A DNA stretch of 64,000 nt from assembly GCF_019645875.1 (NCBI RefSeq), contig NZ_CP081000.1:124001-188000 (forward strand), given 5' to 3'. Of the stretch, positions 7,946-17,934 are shown piece by piece (the first letter of the stretch is position 1; each line of letters begins with the position of its first letter). The position numbers were made by a program, and so were the translations under genes. The notes below the pieces were generated by a model that was not told the origin of the DNA, did not search any database, and worked only from the letters and a program-made list of their open reading frames with translations. The stretch comes from Mycolicibacterium senegalense. Lineage in GTDB: Bacteria > Actinomycetota > Actinomycetes > Mycobacteriales > Mycobacteriaceae.

Positions 7946-10102
7946 TCAGCCCACCGACTCGGCCGGCTGTGGGTACAACAACTCCAGCTCGCCGAGATGC
8001 GCGGCCGCCGTCACCAGGGGTAGGGCTGCGGACACGGCGAGATCCGTTCCGGCCGCCTCGGCGCGTAACGACACGACGAAGCTCTCCCCGATGGGTACCA
8101 GCGCCGAGGTCGAGTCGGCCCCGGTGAGTCGCGCGCAGATGGCTGCGGCGTGTTCCTCGATCACTTCACGCGTGCGGGCGTAGACGCCGAGCGGCGGCGG
8201 CACGACGTCGGCGATCAGCTCGGCCACGGCCCGGACCCGGATGACTCGGTTGGCCGCGCGCACCGCCGGAGCGCGCTGGTCGGTGGGTCCGCCTGTCTCC
8301 GAAAGATATTGGCGGACAGCGTCATCAAGGGTACGCGTGGCGGTCAGAGTGTCGTGGCCGAGTGCGATCACACGATCCGTGGCCGCCTCGGAGGCGCCCC
8401 GGGTCACGCGCAGCACCGCGGCGTTGAGGAATTGTGCGCCCACCGCCCGGGCCTCGTCGATCGCCTTGGCTACCGATGCCGTCGCTCCCCGCGGCCACAA
8501 CAGCACCGACGCCACGATCCCGACGAGTGCGCCCACGACGACGTCTTCGACCCGGACCAATCCGACCCGCCAGCCGGTCGGTGCGATCAGGTTGAAGTTG
8601 ATCAGCACCATCATGGTGAACGCGGCCTGCCCGGCGATGAACGATCCGACCTTGGGCACGTAGGCCGATCCGAATGCCACCAGCGGCAACAGGATCCACA
8701 TCACCACAGGGTCGATGCCGACGAACTCGATGACCAACGCGCCGAGGATGAAGCCGATCGTCGTACCGGCCACCGCCCGCAGCACGCGCGTCCCGGTGTC
8801 CAGCGCGCTGCTGCGCAACACGGACATCACACCCAGCACCACCCAGAACCCGTGCTGCACCGGGAACACGTGGGTGACGGCCACCGCGAGCGCCAAGCCG
8901 AGCCCCGTCCGCAGGCTGTTGCGCAGCACCACCGCACGGGTGGTCAGCAGACCACGGGTGATGGCGGCGACTGCGACGGTCTCGGGCATCACCCAATCCG
9001 CGGCCCCGGTTTTCGGCAGTCGCCGGCCCAGCACGCGGGCCCACACCGGGCGCGCGTCTGCCAGCGCGGCATTGCCGATCACGCGGCCGGTGACCGCGAC
9101 GGTGGCCGAGATGGTGCGCCGATTCAGCAGCGCCCGCCCGACGTCGGCGGCGGCCTTGTCGTCGGCCATGCCGAGAATTTGGGTGATGTCGTCGCGGTAG
9201 CTGCTCTGGGCCACGGTGCGCTGCTCGGCCAGGGCCGCGCGCAGATCGGCTTCGCGGGCGGCCCGTTCGGCTCGATCGTGAATTCTCAGCAGCGCGGCGC
9301 TGTCGCGCAGCACGCGAACCGTGGGCTCGCGGGTGGCGCCGAGCAGGTCGCCGGTCTCGTCGGTGACCTGGTCACAGATCCAGCCCAGGTCGTCGACCAC
9401 GCGCACCAGCGCGCGGCTGCCGGCGCTGAGGGCGACGGGCCTGTAGTCGGCGCCGAGGAAGCTGGCGTACAGCGCATTCATCGCCCGTGTGACGTCGCGG
9501 TCGGAGGCCTGCCCTTCCAGCCGGTCGGCCAGTAACCGGCATACCCGGGCCGCGTCGCGGCGCAGCTCGTCATGGTGGCGGGGCGCGAAGAAGAACAGTG
9601 CGGCGGGCACGCAGACCACGAGCGCGATGCCCCAGCCCAGCAGCCGGTCGGGTATCGGCCCGACGGGCGTGCACAGCGGCAGCACGAACAGCAGCAGCGT
9701 GGCGCGTTGCCCGGCGGCGACGATCTCGCTGAGCACTCCGGAGAACGCCACCACCACGCCGACGACGAACATCGCCGCCACACTCACCCACGGGTATGGG
9801 GCCAGCACCGTTCCCAGCACGATCAAGACGGCACCGTTGACGGCCAGGCCGCCGTAGGCGACCGCCCGGGCGGGGCGGTTGCCCGGGAAATCGGCGGTGA
9901 TGAGCAGGGAAACCGCGCCGAAGATCGCGAACAGCGGGGTCTGGGAGTCGCCGCCCACGGCGAAGCCGAGCGCCGCGGCGATGGGCAGGACGATGGCGGC
10001 CCGCAGGGCGCGGCGCAGCGCATCGTATTCGGGGTCCCTGGCGCGCAACGAGTCACGCAGGCGGTCAGCTGCCCGGCGCCACATTTCGGCCGGGGTCAGC
10101 AT
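7946..10102 (-). CDS. FUSC-family (aromatic acid exporter-like) membrane protein
   Basis: 718 aa from ATG 10102 (MLTPAEMWRRAADRL); the frame stays open upstream but runs into the TetR gene, so the longer version is rejected. It has the two-part FUSC layout: an N-terminal hydrophobic block (LRAAIVLPIAAALGFAV, LFAIFGAVSLLITADF, further helices to about 170), a long soluble helical region, then a second block (LALAVAVTHVFPVQHGFWVV, TTIGFILGALVIEFVG, further helices), followed by a C-terminal soluble domain. Family members include fusaric-acid and p-hydroxybenzoate efflux proteins; the substrate is not predictable. It lies 11 bp after the TetR gene in the same direction, so probably one transcript controlled by that regulator. 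Confidence 0.9.
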   Translation of the reverse strand: MLTPAEMWRRAADRLRDSLRARDPEYDALRRALRAAIVLPIAAALGFAVGGDSQTPLFAIFGAVSLLITADFPGNRPARAVAYGGLAVNGAVLIVLGTVLAPYPWVSVAAMFVVGVVVAFSGVLSEIVAAGQRATLLLFVLPLCTPVGPIPDRLLGWGIALVVCVPAALFFFAPRHHDELRRDAARVCRLLADRLEGQASDRDVTRAMNALYASFLGADYRPVALSAGSRALVRVVDDLGWICDQVTDETGDLLGATREPTVRVLRDSAALLRIHDRAERAAREADLRAALAEQRTVAQSSYRDDITQILGMADDKAAADVGRALLNRRTISATVAVTGRVIGNAALADARPVWARVLGRRLPKTGAADWVMPETVAVAAITRGLLTTRAVVLRNSLRTGLGLALAVAVTHVFPVQHGFWVVLGVMSVLRSSALDTGTRVLRAVAGTTIGFILGALVIEFVGIDPVVMWILLPLVAFGSAYVPKVGSFIAGQAAFTMMVLINFNLIAPTGWRVGLVRVEDVVVGALVGIVASVLLWPRGATASVAKAIDEARAVGAQFLNAAVLRVTRGASEAATDRVIALGHDTLTATRTLDDAVRQYLSETGGPTDQRAPAVRAANRVIRVRAVAELIADVVPPPLGVYARTREVIEEHAAAICARLTGADSTSALVPIGESFVVSLRAEAAGTDLAVSAALPLVTAAAHLGELELLYPQPAESVG

Positions 10103-10113
10103 GATCGCCGATG

Positions 10114-10689
10114 TTAGACCGGTTGGTCCGATCCCGGCGGCGGAGTGAACCGGCCCGTTTCGAGCGCATCGCGCATCTGGCCGGTGATCCACTCGAGCGT
10201 CTCGGGGTCGCGGGGCAATGTCGTCTGTTCGTAACCGACGACCAGATACAAGCTCCACGCCGCGAAATAGCGGGCGTTGCGTTCGTCGCCGATGATCTCG
10301 TAGGCGGACTCGTAGATGATGTCGAAACGCAGTTGGTCCACCACCGCCTGCACTTCGTAGACGTCTGGATCCAGCGAGCTCCATACCCGGATGGCCGCCT
10401 CCGCGCCGTGCGGCAGCGCCAGTGCCTCCGTCGTCAGGGACTCGATGCGGTGATGCGGATCGTTGTCGGCGCGGATCGCCTCGACCACCCGCAGGGTGCG
10501 CGCCTCGCGCCAGTGCGCGATCAGCTCCCGGGTGTAGGACGCCCAGTTGGGGAAGTAGTGATAGAACGACCCGGTCGTGACACCCAACCGGTGGCACACC
10601 TCTGCGAGTTTGAGCCCCCCGTACCCGAGATCGGACAACACGTCCAGACCGGTTTCGAAGTACGCCTCCCGCGAAACACCCCCCGCCAT
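10114..10689 (-). CDS. TetR-family transcriptional regulator
   Basis: 191 aa. The N-terminal helix-turn-helix is clear (LKLAEVCHRLGVTTGSFYHYF, residues about 26-46, with the classic end of the recognition helix). The C-terminal half is a helical ligand domain ending TPPPGSDQPV. It is the first gene of a two-gene unit with the FUSC membrane protein, 11 bp apart, so it probably senses a compound exported by it. Upstream it faces a second TetR gene across 72 bp. Confidence 0.92.
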   Translation of the reverse strand: MAGGVSREAYFETGLDVLSDLGYGGLKLAEVCHRLGVTTGSFYHYFPNWASYTRELIAHWREARTLRVVEAIRADNDPHHRIESLTTEALALPHGAEAAIRVWSSLDPDVYEVQAVVDQLRFDIIYESAYEIIGDERNARYFAAWSLYLVVGYEQTTLPRDPETLEWITGQMRDALETGRFTPPPGSDQPV

Positions 10690-10761
10690 GGGGCACCACG
10701 CTAGTTCGTCGTCGATTTTTGGCCGCAGCGGGGCTTTGCTGGTCAGCCGCTTTTAACGCAC

Positions 10762-11448
10762 ATGAACGTGACGGCATCGGGACCATCAGGTGACGTGTGG
10801 CACAATTTGGATGTGGCCCACACAGCGAGCCGGGGACCGGGACGCCCTCCTGCAGCAAAGGCGGCGGAGACTCGCGAGCGCATCGTGCGTGCTGCCCGTG
10901 AAGTTTTCAGCGAACTTGGTTACGACGCAGCTACATTCCAAGCCATCGCGATCCGCGCCGATCTCACCCGCCCGGCAATCAATCATTATTTCAGCAGCAA
11001 ACGTGTTCTCTACCGGGATGTGGTCGAGCAGACCAATGCGAAGGTGATCGCGGCGGGCATTGCCAAGGCACGGGAAGCCACCACTCTGCTGGGCCGCATT
11101 TCGGCGTTCTTCGCCGCGGCCATGGATGCGGATTCGACCGACCGCTCGGCGGCGGCATTCCTGGTCACCTCAGTGCTGGAGGCGCAGCGTCATCCCGAGT
11201 TGATTTCCGAGGAGCACGACGCGCTGCGCAGCTCGCGGGAGTTCGTCAAGTGGGCAGTCGACGACGCCGTCCAGCGGGGCGAGCTCAGCACCGATACCGA
11301 CATCCCGGCGATCGTCGAGATGCTGGTCGCGGTCATGTGGGGGATGGGCTTTTATGCCGGTTACGTGGGCCATCGTGACGACGTGGCAGTCATCGTGGAC
11401 AAGTTCGAACTCTTGATGGCGAACAAGCTCTGGCAGCTGCGCGACTGA
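10762..11448 (+). CDS. TetR-family transcriptional regulator
   Basis: 228 aa if ATG 10762 is used; no ribosome site is visible there. GTG 10813 (VAHTASRGPGRPP) is an in-frame alternative, and a GTGTGG/CCACAC inverted repeat (10795-10823) lies over the region between them, as an autoregulatory operator might. After the basic tail RGPGRPPAAKAAETRERI come the TetR helix-turn-helix (FQAIAIRADLTRPAINHYF) and a helical ligand domain. The two methyltransferase genes follow in the same direction 72 bp downstream, so they are possible targets, but this is inference. Confidence 0.9.
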   Translation: MNVTASGPSGDVWHNLDVAHTASRGPGRPPAAKAAETRERIVRAAREVFSELGYDAATFQAIAIRADLTRPAINHYFSSKRVLYRDVVEQTNAKVIAAGIAKAREATTLLGRISAFFAAAMDADSTDRSAAAFLVTSVLEAQRHPELISEEHDALRSSREFVKWAVDDAVQRGELSTDTDIPAIVEMLVAVMWGMGFYAGYVGHRDDVAVIVDKFELLMANKLWQLRD

Positions 11449-11520
11449 CGCACCGGCACCGTGAGGTGCCCCACATCACCGTATAGCCTGGCTAAGTTCT
11501 TCGGTAACATGGCTTGGCAA

Positions 11521-13370
<1,850 letters not shown>

Positions 13371-13393
13371 GCCCGGCCTCACCGACACGACGA

Positions 13394-13430
13394 AAGGGGC
13401 GCCCCGATTGTGGGGCGCCCCTTGCGTTTT
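13394..13430. terminator. Rho-independent-type terminator
   Basis: Perfect 12-bp stem AAGGGGCGCCCC / GGGGCGCCCCTT (13394-13405 and 13412-13423) with the loop GATTGT, followed by GCGTTTT. It sits between the methyltransferase stop and the convergent small secreted protein gene, so it could serve both strands. Confidence 0.85.
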
Positions 13431-13439
13431 CGTCTCGGA

Positions 13440-13637
13440 TCAGCGGTTGGACATCGCGCTGGTCCGGTTCACATTGGTGTGCTTGACGGTGGTGTCGACC
13501 TGAGGGACGGTCGCCTTCTGGTGCATCTGATGCACCCACAGGTGATGGTCCACTCCGGCTGAGGCGGGTGCGGCCAGGCCCAGAAGGGCGGTGGCCAGTC
13601 CGCTGACGAGCGCTGCGGGAATTCCGAACTTTCTCAT
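13440..13637 (-). CDS. Small secreted His-rich protein, copy 1
   Basis: 65 aa. It begins MRKFGIPAALVSGLATALLG and has a clear signal peptide with the cleavage motif ASA (about residues 25-27). The mature peptide of about 38 residues contains several histidines (DHHLWVHQMHQK) and the motif ATVPQVDTTVKHTN. The ribosome site AAAGGA is present before ATG 13637. It is a paralogue of the gene at 13769-13948, sharing the M-(R/K)-KFGI start, the signal-peptide ending and the VP-x-VDTTV motif. Function is unknown; the His content would allow metal binding, which is a guess. Confidence 0.8.
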   Translation of the reverse strand: MRKFGIPAALVSGLATALLGLAAPASAGVDHHLWVHQMHQKATVPQVDTTVKHTNVNRTSAMSNR

Positions 13638-13768
13638 TGATATCTATCCTTTTTGGGAACACATTCCGCTTTGGACAACCCGATTGACCTGGGTGTTTAT
13701 TCCGATAAAACCCACGCGGAACCGGTGACGGTGGTCACCTGCGCCGCCGGTGCAGGGACTGTGCGGTG

Positions 13769-13948
13769 TCAGTGGCTCTGGTGCACGGTGGTGTCGACGT
13801 GCGGCACGGTCACGTGCGGGCCGATCTGATCCAGCCAATCGTGGTGGGCCACATCGGCGGACGCCGAGCCGGCCAGGCCCAGCACGGCCGCGGCCAGGCC
13901 ACTGGCGATCACTGTGCTCACCCCTGCCTTGATTCCGAACTTCTTCAT
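13769..13948 (-). CDS. Small secreted His-rich protein, copy 2
   Basis: 59 aa from ATG 13948, preceded by AAAGAGG; an ATG at 13987 would add 13 residues without a better ribosome site. The signal peptide MKKFGIKAGVSTVIASGLAA ends in SASA, leaving a mature peptide of about 29 residues (DVAHHDWLDQIGPHVTVPHV then DTTVHQSH). It is paralogous to the preceding small gene and in the same orientation, with 131 bp between them, suggesting tandem duplication. No function is recognised. Confidence 0.8.
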   Translation of the reverse strand: MKKFGIKAGVSTVIASGLAAAVLGLAGSASADVAHHDWLDQIGPHVTVPHVDTTVHQSH

Positions 13949-14082
13949 CGTTCTGCCTCTTTCGATCTCTTCGTTTTCTTGATTCATTCAACTAAAGGCG
14001 GCAGCGGTTGATTCCGGGTCGGCGGCGCTGGCGGCAATTGACCGGCGGTTGGCAGGAATGCAGCGGTCCGGGCACTGACCGA

Positions 14083-14118
14083 CCCGGTTAACCGGGAGTT
14101 ATCCGCCCGCCGTATACA
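14083..14118 (+). promoter_or_regulatory. Candidate promoter and operator of the SDR-led operon
   Basis: A perfect 14-bp palindrome CCCGGTTAACCGGG (14083-14096) lies just before a TATACA -10-like box (14113-14118). The operon's first ATG is at 14167, after a strong GAGGAGGAA ribosome site. The palindrome's position suggests a repressor or activator site; the regulator is unknown. Confidence 0.45.
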
Positions 14119-14166
14119 GGAGGGGAGCTGAGCCGTTTCGCGGCCCGTTACCGAGGAGGAATCTTC

Positions 14167-15033
14167 ATGCCAGGAGTGCAGGACCGTGTTGTCGTCGTCA
14201 CCGGAGCCGGTGGCGGTCTGGGCCGTGAGTACGCCCTGACGCTGGCCCGCGAGGGCGCCAGCGTCGTCGTCAACGACCTCGGCGGAGCCCGCGACGGCAC
14301 CGGCGCCGGCCACAACATGGCCGACGAGGTTGTCAACGAGATCAAGGCCGCCGGCGGTCGCGCGGTCGCCAACTACGACAGCGTCGCCGAGCCCGAGGGT
14401 GCCGAGAACATCATCAAGACCGCCATCGACGAGTTCGGCAAGGTCGACGGTGTGGTGTCCAACGCGGGCATCCTGCGAGACGGCACCTTCCACAAGATGA
14501 CATTCGAGAACTGGGACGCCGTGCTCAAGGTGCACCTGTACGGCGGCTACAACGTCATCCGCGCCGCGTGGCCGCACTTCCGCGAGCAGAGCTTCGGCCG
14601 CGTCGTCGTGGCGACCTCCACCAGCGGCCTGTTCGGCAACTTCGGTCAGGCCAACTACGGTGCCGCCAAGCTCGGCCTGGTCGGTCTGATCAATACGCTG
14701 GCCCAGGAAGGCGCCAAGTACAACATCAAGACCAATGCGGTCGCCCCGATCGCGGCCACCCGCATGACCCAGGACATCTTGCCGCCTGAGGTGTTCGAGA
14801 AGCTCACCCCTGAGTACGTCGCCCCGGTGGTGGCCTACCTGATGACCGAGGAACTGCCCGACACCGACTCGATCTTCATTGTCGGCGGCGGCAAGGTGCA
14901 GCGCACCGCGCTGTTCCAGAACGAGGGCGTCACGTTCTCCGACGGCGTTCCGTCGGTTGATGACGTGGCCGCCAAGTGGGGCGAGATCACCGATCTGTCC
15001 GCTGCTCAGCAGGCCAGCTTCAAGCTGGGCTAG
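14167..15033 (+). CDS. Short-chain dehydrogenase/reductase (Rv0148-like)
   Basis: 288 aa. It starts MPGVQDRVVVVTGAGGGLGR, containing the Rossmann TGAGGGLG cofactor motif. It has the NNAG-equivalent SNAGILRDGTFHKM, the catalytic Ser in VVVATSTSGLFGN and the Tyr-x3-Lys pair in NYGAAKLGLVG. This closely resembles the dehydrogenase domain of peroxisomal multifunctional enzyme type 2 (17-beta-HSD4), and M. tuberculosis Rv0148 as recalled. It probably oxidises 3-hydroxyacyl-CoA or a steroid-like substrate with NAD(P). It is the first gene of an operon running to 18467, with the quinone oxidoreductase starting 6 bp downstream. Confidence 0.95.
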   Translation: MPGVQDRVVVVTGAGGGLGREYALTLAREGASVVVNDLGGARDGTGAGHNMADEVVNEIKAAGGRAVANYDSVAEPEGAENIIKTAIDEFGKVDGVVSNAGILRDGTFHKMTFENWDAVLKVHLYGGYNVIRAAWPHFREQSFGRVVVATSTSGLFGNFGQANYGAAKLGLVGLINTLAQEGAKYNIKTNAVAPIAATRMTQDILPPEVFEKLTPEYVAPVVAYLMTEELPDTDSIFIVGGGKVQRTALFQNEGVTFSDGVPSVDDVAAKWGEITDLSAAQQASFKLG

Positions 15034-15038
15034 AACCG

Positions 15039-16004
15039 GTGAAAGCGCTTGTAGCGCAGGAACTTACCGGTACGTCCGGGCTGGCGTACGTCGACGTCGA
15101 CAACCCCGTGTCCTCCGACATGGTGGTCATCGACGTCGGCGCCGCCGGCGTCTGCTTCCCCGATCTGCTGTTGTTGCGCGGTGAGTACCAGCTACGGCTG
15201 GAACCGCCGTTCACCCCCGGCATGGAGGTGGCCGGCACCGTGCGGTCAGCGCCCGAGGGCTCCGGGTTCACCCCGGGCCAGCGGGTGTCGGCGATGACCA
15301 TGCTCGGCGGGTACGCCGAACAGGTGGCGGCCGTACCTGCCAACGTCATCCCCACCGCCGACGGGCTCGACGACGGCGAGGCGGCTTCGCTGCTGGGCAA
15401 TTACTACACGATGCAGTTCGCGCTGGCCCGCCGCGGCGGGCTGGTGGCCGGCGAGACCGTCCTGGTGCTGGGCTCGGCCGGCGGTATCGGCGTCGCGTCG
15501 ATCCAGTTGGCCAAAGCCATGGGCGCCAAGGTGATTGCCATGGTGCACCGCTCGGGCGCCGAGGAGTTCGTGTCATCGGTGGGCGCCGACGTGGTGTTGC
15601 CGCTGGCCGACGGCTGGCGTGAGGCCGTGATGGAGGCGACCGGCGGTGAGGGTGTGGACCTGGTGGTCGATCCGATCGGCGGCCCGGCGTTCGATGACGC
15701 CATCCGGGTGCTGGCCCCCGAAGGCCGGCTGTTGGTCATCGGATTCGCCGCCGGCGGCGGAATACCGACGGTCAAGGTGAACCGCTTGCTGCTGCGCAAC
15801 GTCAGCGTGGTCGGTGTCGGGTGGGGCGAGTTCCTGCGCCGCAAACCTGCCGCCCAGGCTCAGGTCGGAGCTGAACTGAACAGGTTGGTGGCCGCGGGGT
15901 TGCGTCCGCCGGCACCGGTGCGGTTCCCGCTGTCCGAGGGCGCGGCCGCCCTCGATGCGCTGGCCAGCGGGCAGGTACGGGGCAAGCTGGTGCTGGAGCC
16001 GTAG
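15039..16004 (+). CDS. Zinc-independent quinone oxidoreductase-like MDR protein (Rv0149-like)
   Basis: 321 aa from GTG 15039, 6 bp after the SDR stop. It belongs to the medium-chain dehydrogenase/reductase superfamily: GVCFPDLLLLRGEYQLRL and PFTPGMEVAGTV in the catalytic domain, the NADPH-binding motif VLVLGSAGGIGVASIQLAKA near residue 145, and GVDLVVDPIGGPAFDDA. Zinc ligands are absent, as in quinone oxidoreductases and enoyl reductases. It matches recalled M. tuberculosis Rv0149 and retains the Rv0148-Rv0149 order. Its stop overlaps the next GTG start by one base (TAGTG). Confidence 0.95.
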   Translation: MKALVAQELTGTSGLAYVDVDNPVSSDMVVIDVGAAGVCFPDLLLLRGEYQLRLEPPFTPGMEVAGTVRSAPEGSGFTPGQRVSAMTMLGGYAEQVAAVPANVIPTADGLDDGEAASLLGNYYTMQFALARRGGLVAGETVLVLGSAGGIGVASIQLAKAMGAKVIAMVHRSGAEEFVSSVGADVVLPLADGWREAVMEATGGEGVDLVVDPIGGPAFDDAIRVLAPEGRLLVIGFAAGGGIPTVKVNRLLLRNVSVVGVGWGEFLRRKPAAQAQVGAELNRLVAAGLRPPAPVRFPLSEGAAALDALASGQVRGKLVLEP

Positions 16005-16699
16005 TGCGGGCGCTGGCCTTCGATGTGTTCGGGACCGTCGTGGACTGGCGGTCCAGCATCATCGGTGAGCTGGAATCCTTCGGTGAAAGCCGTGGGCTGC
16101 AAAGGGATTGGCCGTCCTTCGCCGATAGCTGGCGGGCCGGCTATGCCCCGGCGATGGACCGGGTGCGCCGCGGTGAGCTGCCGTGGACCAGGATCGACGA
16201 TCTGCATCGCGCGATCCTGGTCGACCTGCTCGGCGCCGCGGGCATCCGGGCCTCCGACGCCGAGATCGACCATCTGAACCGGGCGTGGCACCGGCTGGCC
16301 CCCTGGCCGGACTCGGTGGCCGGGCTGACCCGGCTCAAACAGCGCTACCTGATCACGACGTTGTCGAACGGCAACGTCTCACTGCTGACCAACATGGCCA
16401 AACACGGCGGGCTGCCGTGGGACTGTGTGATTTCGGCAGAGCTGTTCCGGCACTACAAGCCTGATCGCGAGGCATACCTGGGGTGCGCCGACCTGCTCGA
16501 TCTGGCCCCGCAGGAACTGACGCTCGTCGCCGCCCATCCGGCCGATCTACGCGCGGCCCGCGGCGCCGGACTCGGGACCGCCTATGTAGCCCGGCCCTTG
16601 GAGTACGGGTCGGACACGGCTCCCCACGACGTCGCGCCCGGCGATTTCGACATCATCGCGACGGATTTTGTCGACCTCGCCGACCAACTGGGTGCGTAG
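16004..16699 (+). CDS. Haloacid dehalogenase type II (HAD superfamily)
   Basis: 231 aa from GTG 16004, which shares one base with the previous stop codon. The family landmarks are present: nucleophile Asp in FDVFGTVVDW (residue 7), the Ser-Asn-Gly motif ITTLSNGNVSLL and the Lys in HYKPDREAYLGCA. The third acidic motif region reads LVAAHPADLRAARGAGLGTA. These fit L-2-haloacid dehalogenase-like hydrolases, which hydrolyse 2-haloalkanoates or, often, related small phosphorylated or halogenated metabolites. The substrate is not determined by context. Confidence 0.9.
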   Translation: MRALAFDVFGTVVDWRSSIIGELESFGESRGLQRDWPSFADSWRAGYAPAMDRVRRGELPWTRIDDLHRAILVDLLGAAGIRASDAEIDHLNRAWHRLAPWPDSVAGLTRLKQRYLITTLSNGNVSLLTNMAKHGGLPWDCVISAELFRHYKPDREAYLGCADLLDLAPQELTLVAAHPADLRAARGAGLGTAYVARPLEYGSDTAPHDVAPGDFDIIATDFVDLADQLGA

Positions 16700-16708
16700 C
16701 GTAGAGAT

Positions 16709-17431
16709 GTGGACACCGCATCGAGTGGGGCGTTGCGCAAGGCACTGGATCTCCTGATCGATCCGCCGGACGAGCCCGACGTCAGCAAGGGGTACCTCGA
16801 TCTGTTGGGCGGCGGCAGTGACGCCCCGAAGAACGCCGGATTCATCCAGAAGGCGTGGGCGTCCTCGGTCGGGTCGATGCTCTACGACAACGCCCAGGCG
16901 CTCGGCCGCAAGGTGATGACGGCGTGGCAGCAGCCGACCGAATGGCTGAACATCCCGCCAGGCGGCCTCGCGCTCGACGTCGGTAGCGGTCCGGGCAATG
17001 TGACGGCCGCGCTGGCCCGATCGGCCGGTCTGGACGGGTTCGCGTTCGGCGTCGACATCTCCGAGCCGATGCTGGCCCGCGCGGTCGCGTCCGAAGCCGG
17101 CCGACAGGTCGGCTTCCTGCGCGCCGACGCCCAGAAACTCCCGTTCCGTGACGACGTCTTCGATGCCGTGACCTCGATCGCGGTGCTGCAACTGATACCC
17201 GATGCCGAGGCGGCACTCGCCGAGATGGTCCGCGTGCTGCGGCCGGGCGGCCGGATCGCGGTCATGGTGCCCACGGCGACCAATCGAGGGCCGGCGCGGT
17301 TGTTGTCGAAGGGCGGTGCCCGCTTCTTCGCCGAAGACGAGCTCGCCGACCGGTTCGAGGAGCTGGGTCTGGAACGGGTGCGGTCCAAGACCATGGGCAC
17401 CATGCAATGGGTGCGTGGGCAGAAGCCGTGA
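16709..17431 (+). CDS. Class I SAM-dependent methyltransferase
   Basis: 240 aa from GTG 16709. SAM-binding motif I is clear (LALDVGSGPGNVTAALA), followed by an acidic residue ending strand 2 (FGVDISEPMLARA), FLRADAQKLPFRDDVFDAV as motif II, and the usual MVRVLRPGGRIAVMVP. It is a UbiE/Methyltransf_11-like small-molecule methyltransferase; the acceptor is unknown. Its TGA overlaps the next gene's GTG start by four bases, so it is coupled to the DUF456 membrane protein. Confidence 0.9.
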   Translation: MDTASSGALRKALDLLIDPPDEPDVSKGYLDLLGGGSDAPKNAGFIQKAWASSVGSMLYDNAQALGRKVMTAWQQPTEWLNIPPGGLALDVGSGPGNVTAALARSAGLDGFAFGVDISEPMLARAVASEAGRQVGFLRADAQKLPFRDDVFDAVTSIAVLQLIPDAEAALAEMVRVLRPGGRIAVMVPTATNRGPARLLSKGGARFFAEDELADRFEELGLERVRSKTMGTMQWVRGQKP

Positions 17432-17934
17432 GCACCCTCGGTGTTGTTCTCGTCGCACTGGTGATCGCCATCGGACTTCTCGGCATCGTGCTGCCAGTCC
17501 TGCCCGGTGGCGGGTTTCTGGTGTTCGCCGCGATCGCGGTGTGGGCGATTTGGGAAGCCAAGGCCAGTACCGGCAACGCCACCGTCGCCTGGGTGACGCT
17601 GGGTGTGGCGGCCGTGTTCTTCGTGACCGCGGAGGTGATCAAGTACGCGTGGCCGGTGCGGCGGATGCGGGCCGCCGAGGTCGGTATCTGGAGCTTGGTG
17701 GCCGGCGGCGTGCTCGGCCTGATCGGCTTCTTCGTCATCCCGGTGATCGGGCTGGTGATCGGATTCGTCGCGGGGGTGTATCTGGCCGAGCTGGCCTCGC
17801 GTCACGACTACCGGCGAGCCTGGGTGTCAACTGTGCACGCGCTCAAGGGAGTTGCGTTGTCGGTCGGCGTCGAGCTGACAGGAGCCTTGCTCGCGACCGT
17901 CGCCTGGGTGACGGGCCTGGTGATCGCGTCGTGA
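17428..17934 (+). CDS. DUF456 family membrane protein
   Basis: 168 aa from GTG 17428 in a GTGA overlap; an ATG at 17407 is possible but reaches further into the upstream gene. It is strongly hydrophobic, with about five membrane segments (LGVVLVALVIAIGLLGIVL, GGGFLVFAAIAVWAIW, VTLGVAAVFFVTAEVI, a glycine-rich pair of helices near residues 95-130, and a C-terminal helix). The conserved LPVLPGGG and glycine-rich hairpin match DUF456 (PF04306), an uncharacterised inner-membrane family. It overlaps the YceI gene at its own end by four bases. Confidence 0.88.
   Translation: MSTLGVVLVALVIAIGLLGIVLPVLPGGGFLVFAAIAVWAIWEAKASTGNATVAWVTLGVAAVFFVTAEVIKYAWPVRRMRAAEVGIWSLVAGGVLGLIGFFVIPVIGLVIGFVAGVYLAELASRHDYRRAWVSTVHALKGVALSVGVELTGALLATVAWVTGLVIAS

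Noticed and set aside
10103..10858. Long N-terminal extension of the FUSC protein
   Set aside because: It runs through the TetR gene in another frame; the first FUSC-like residues start at ATG 10102.
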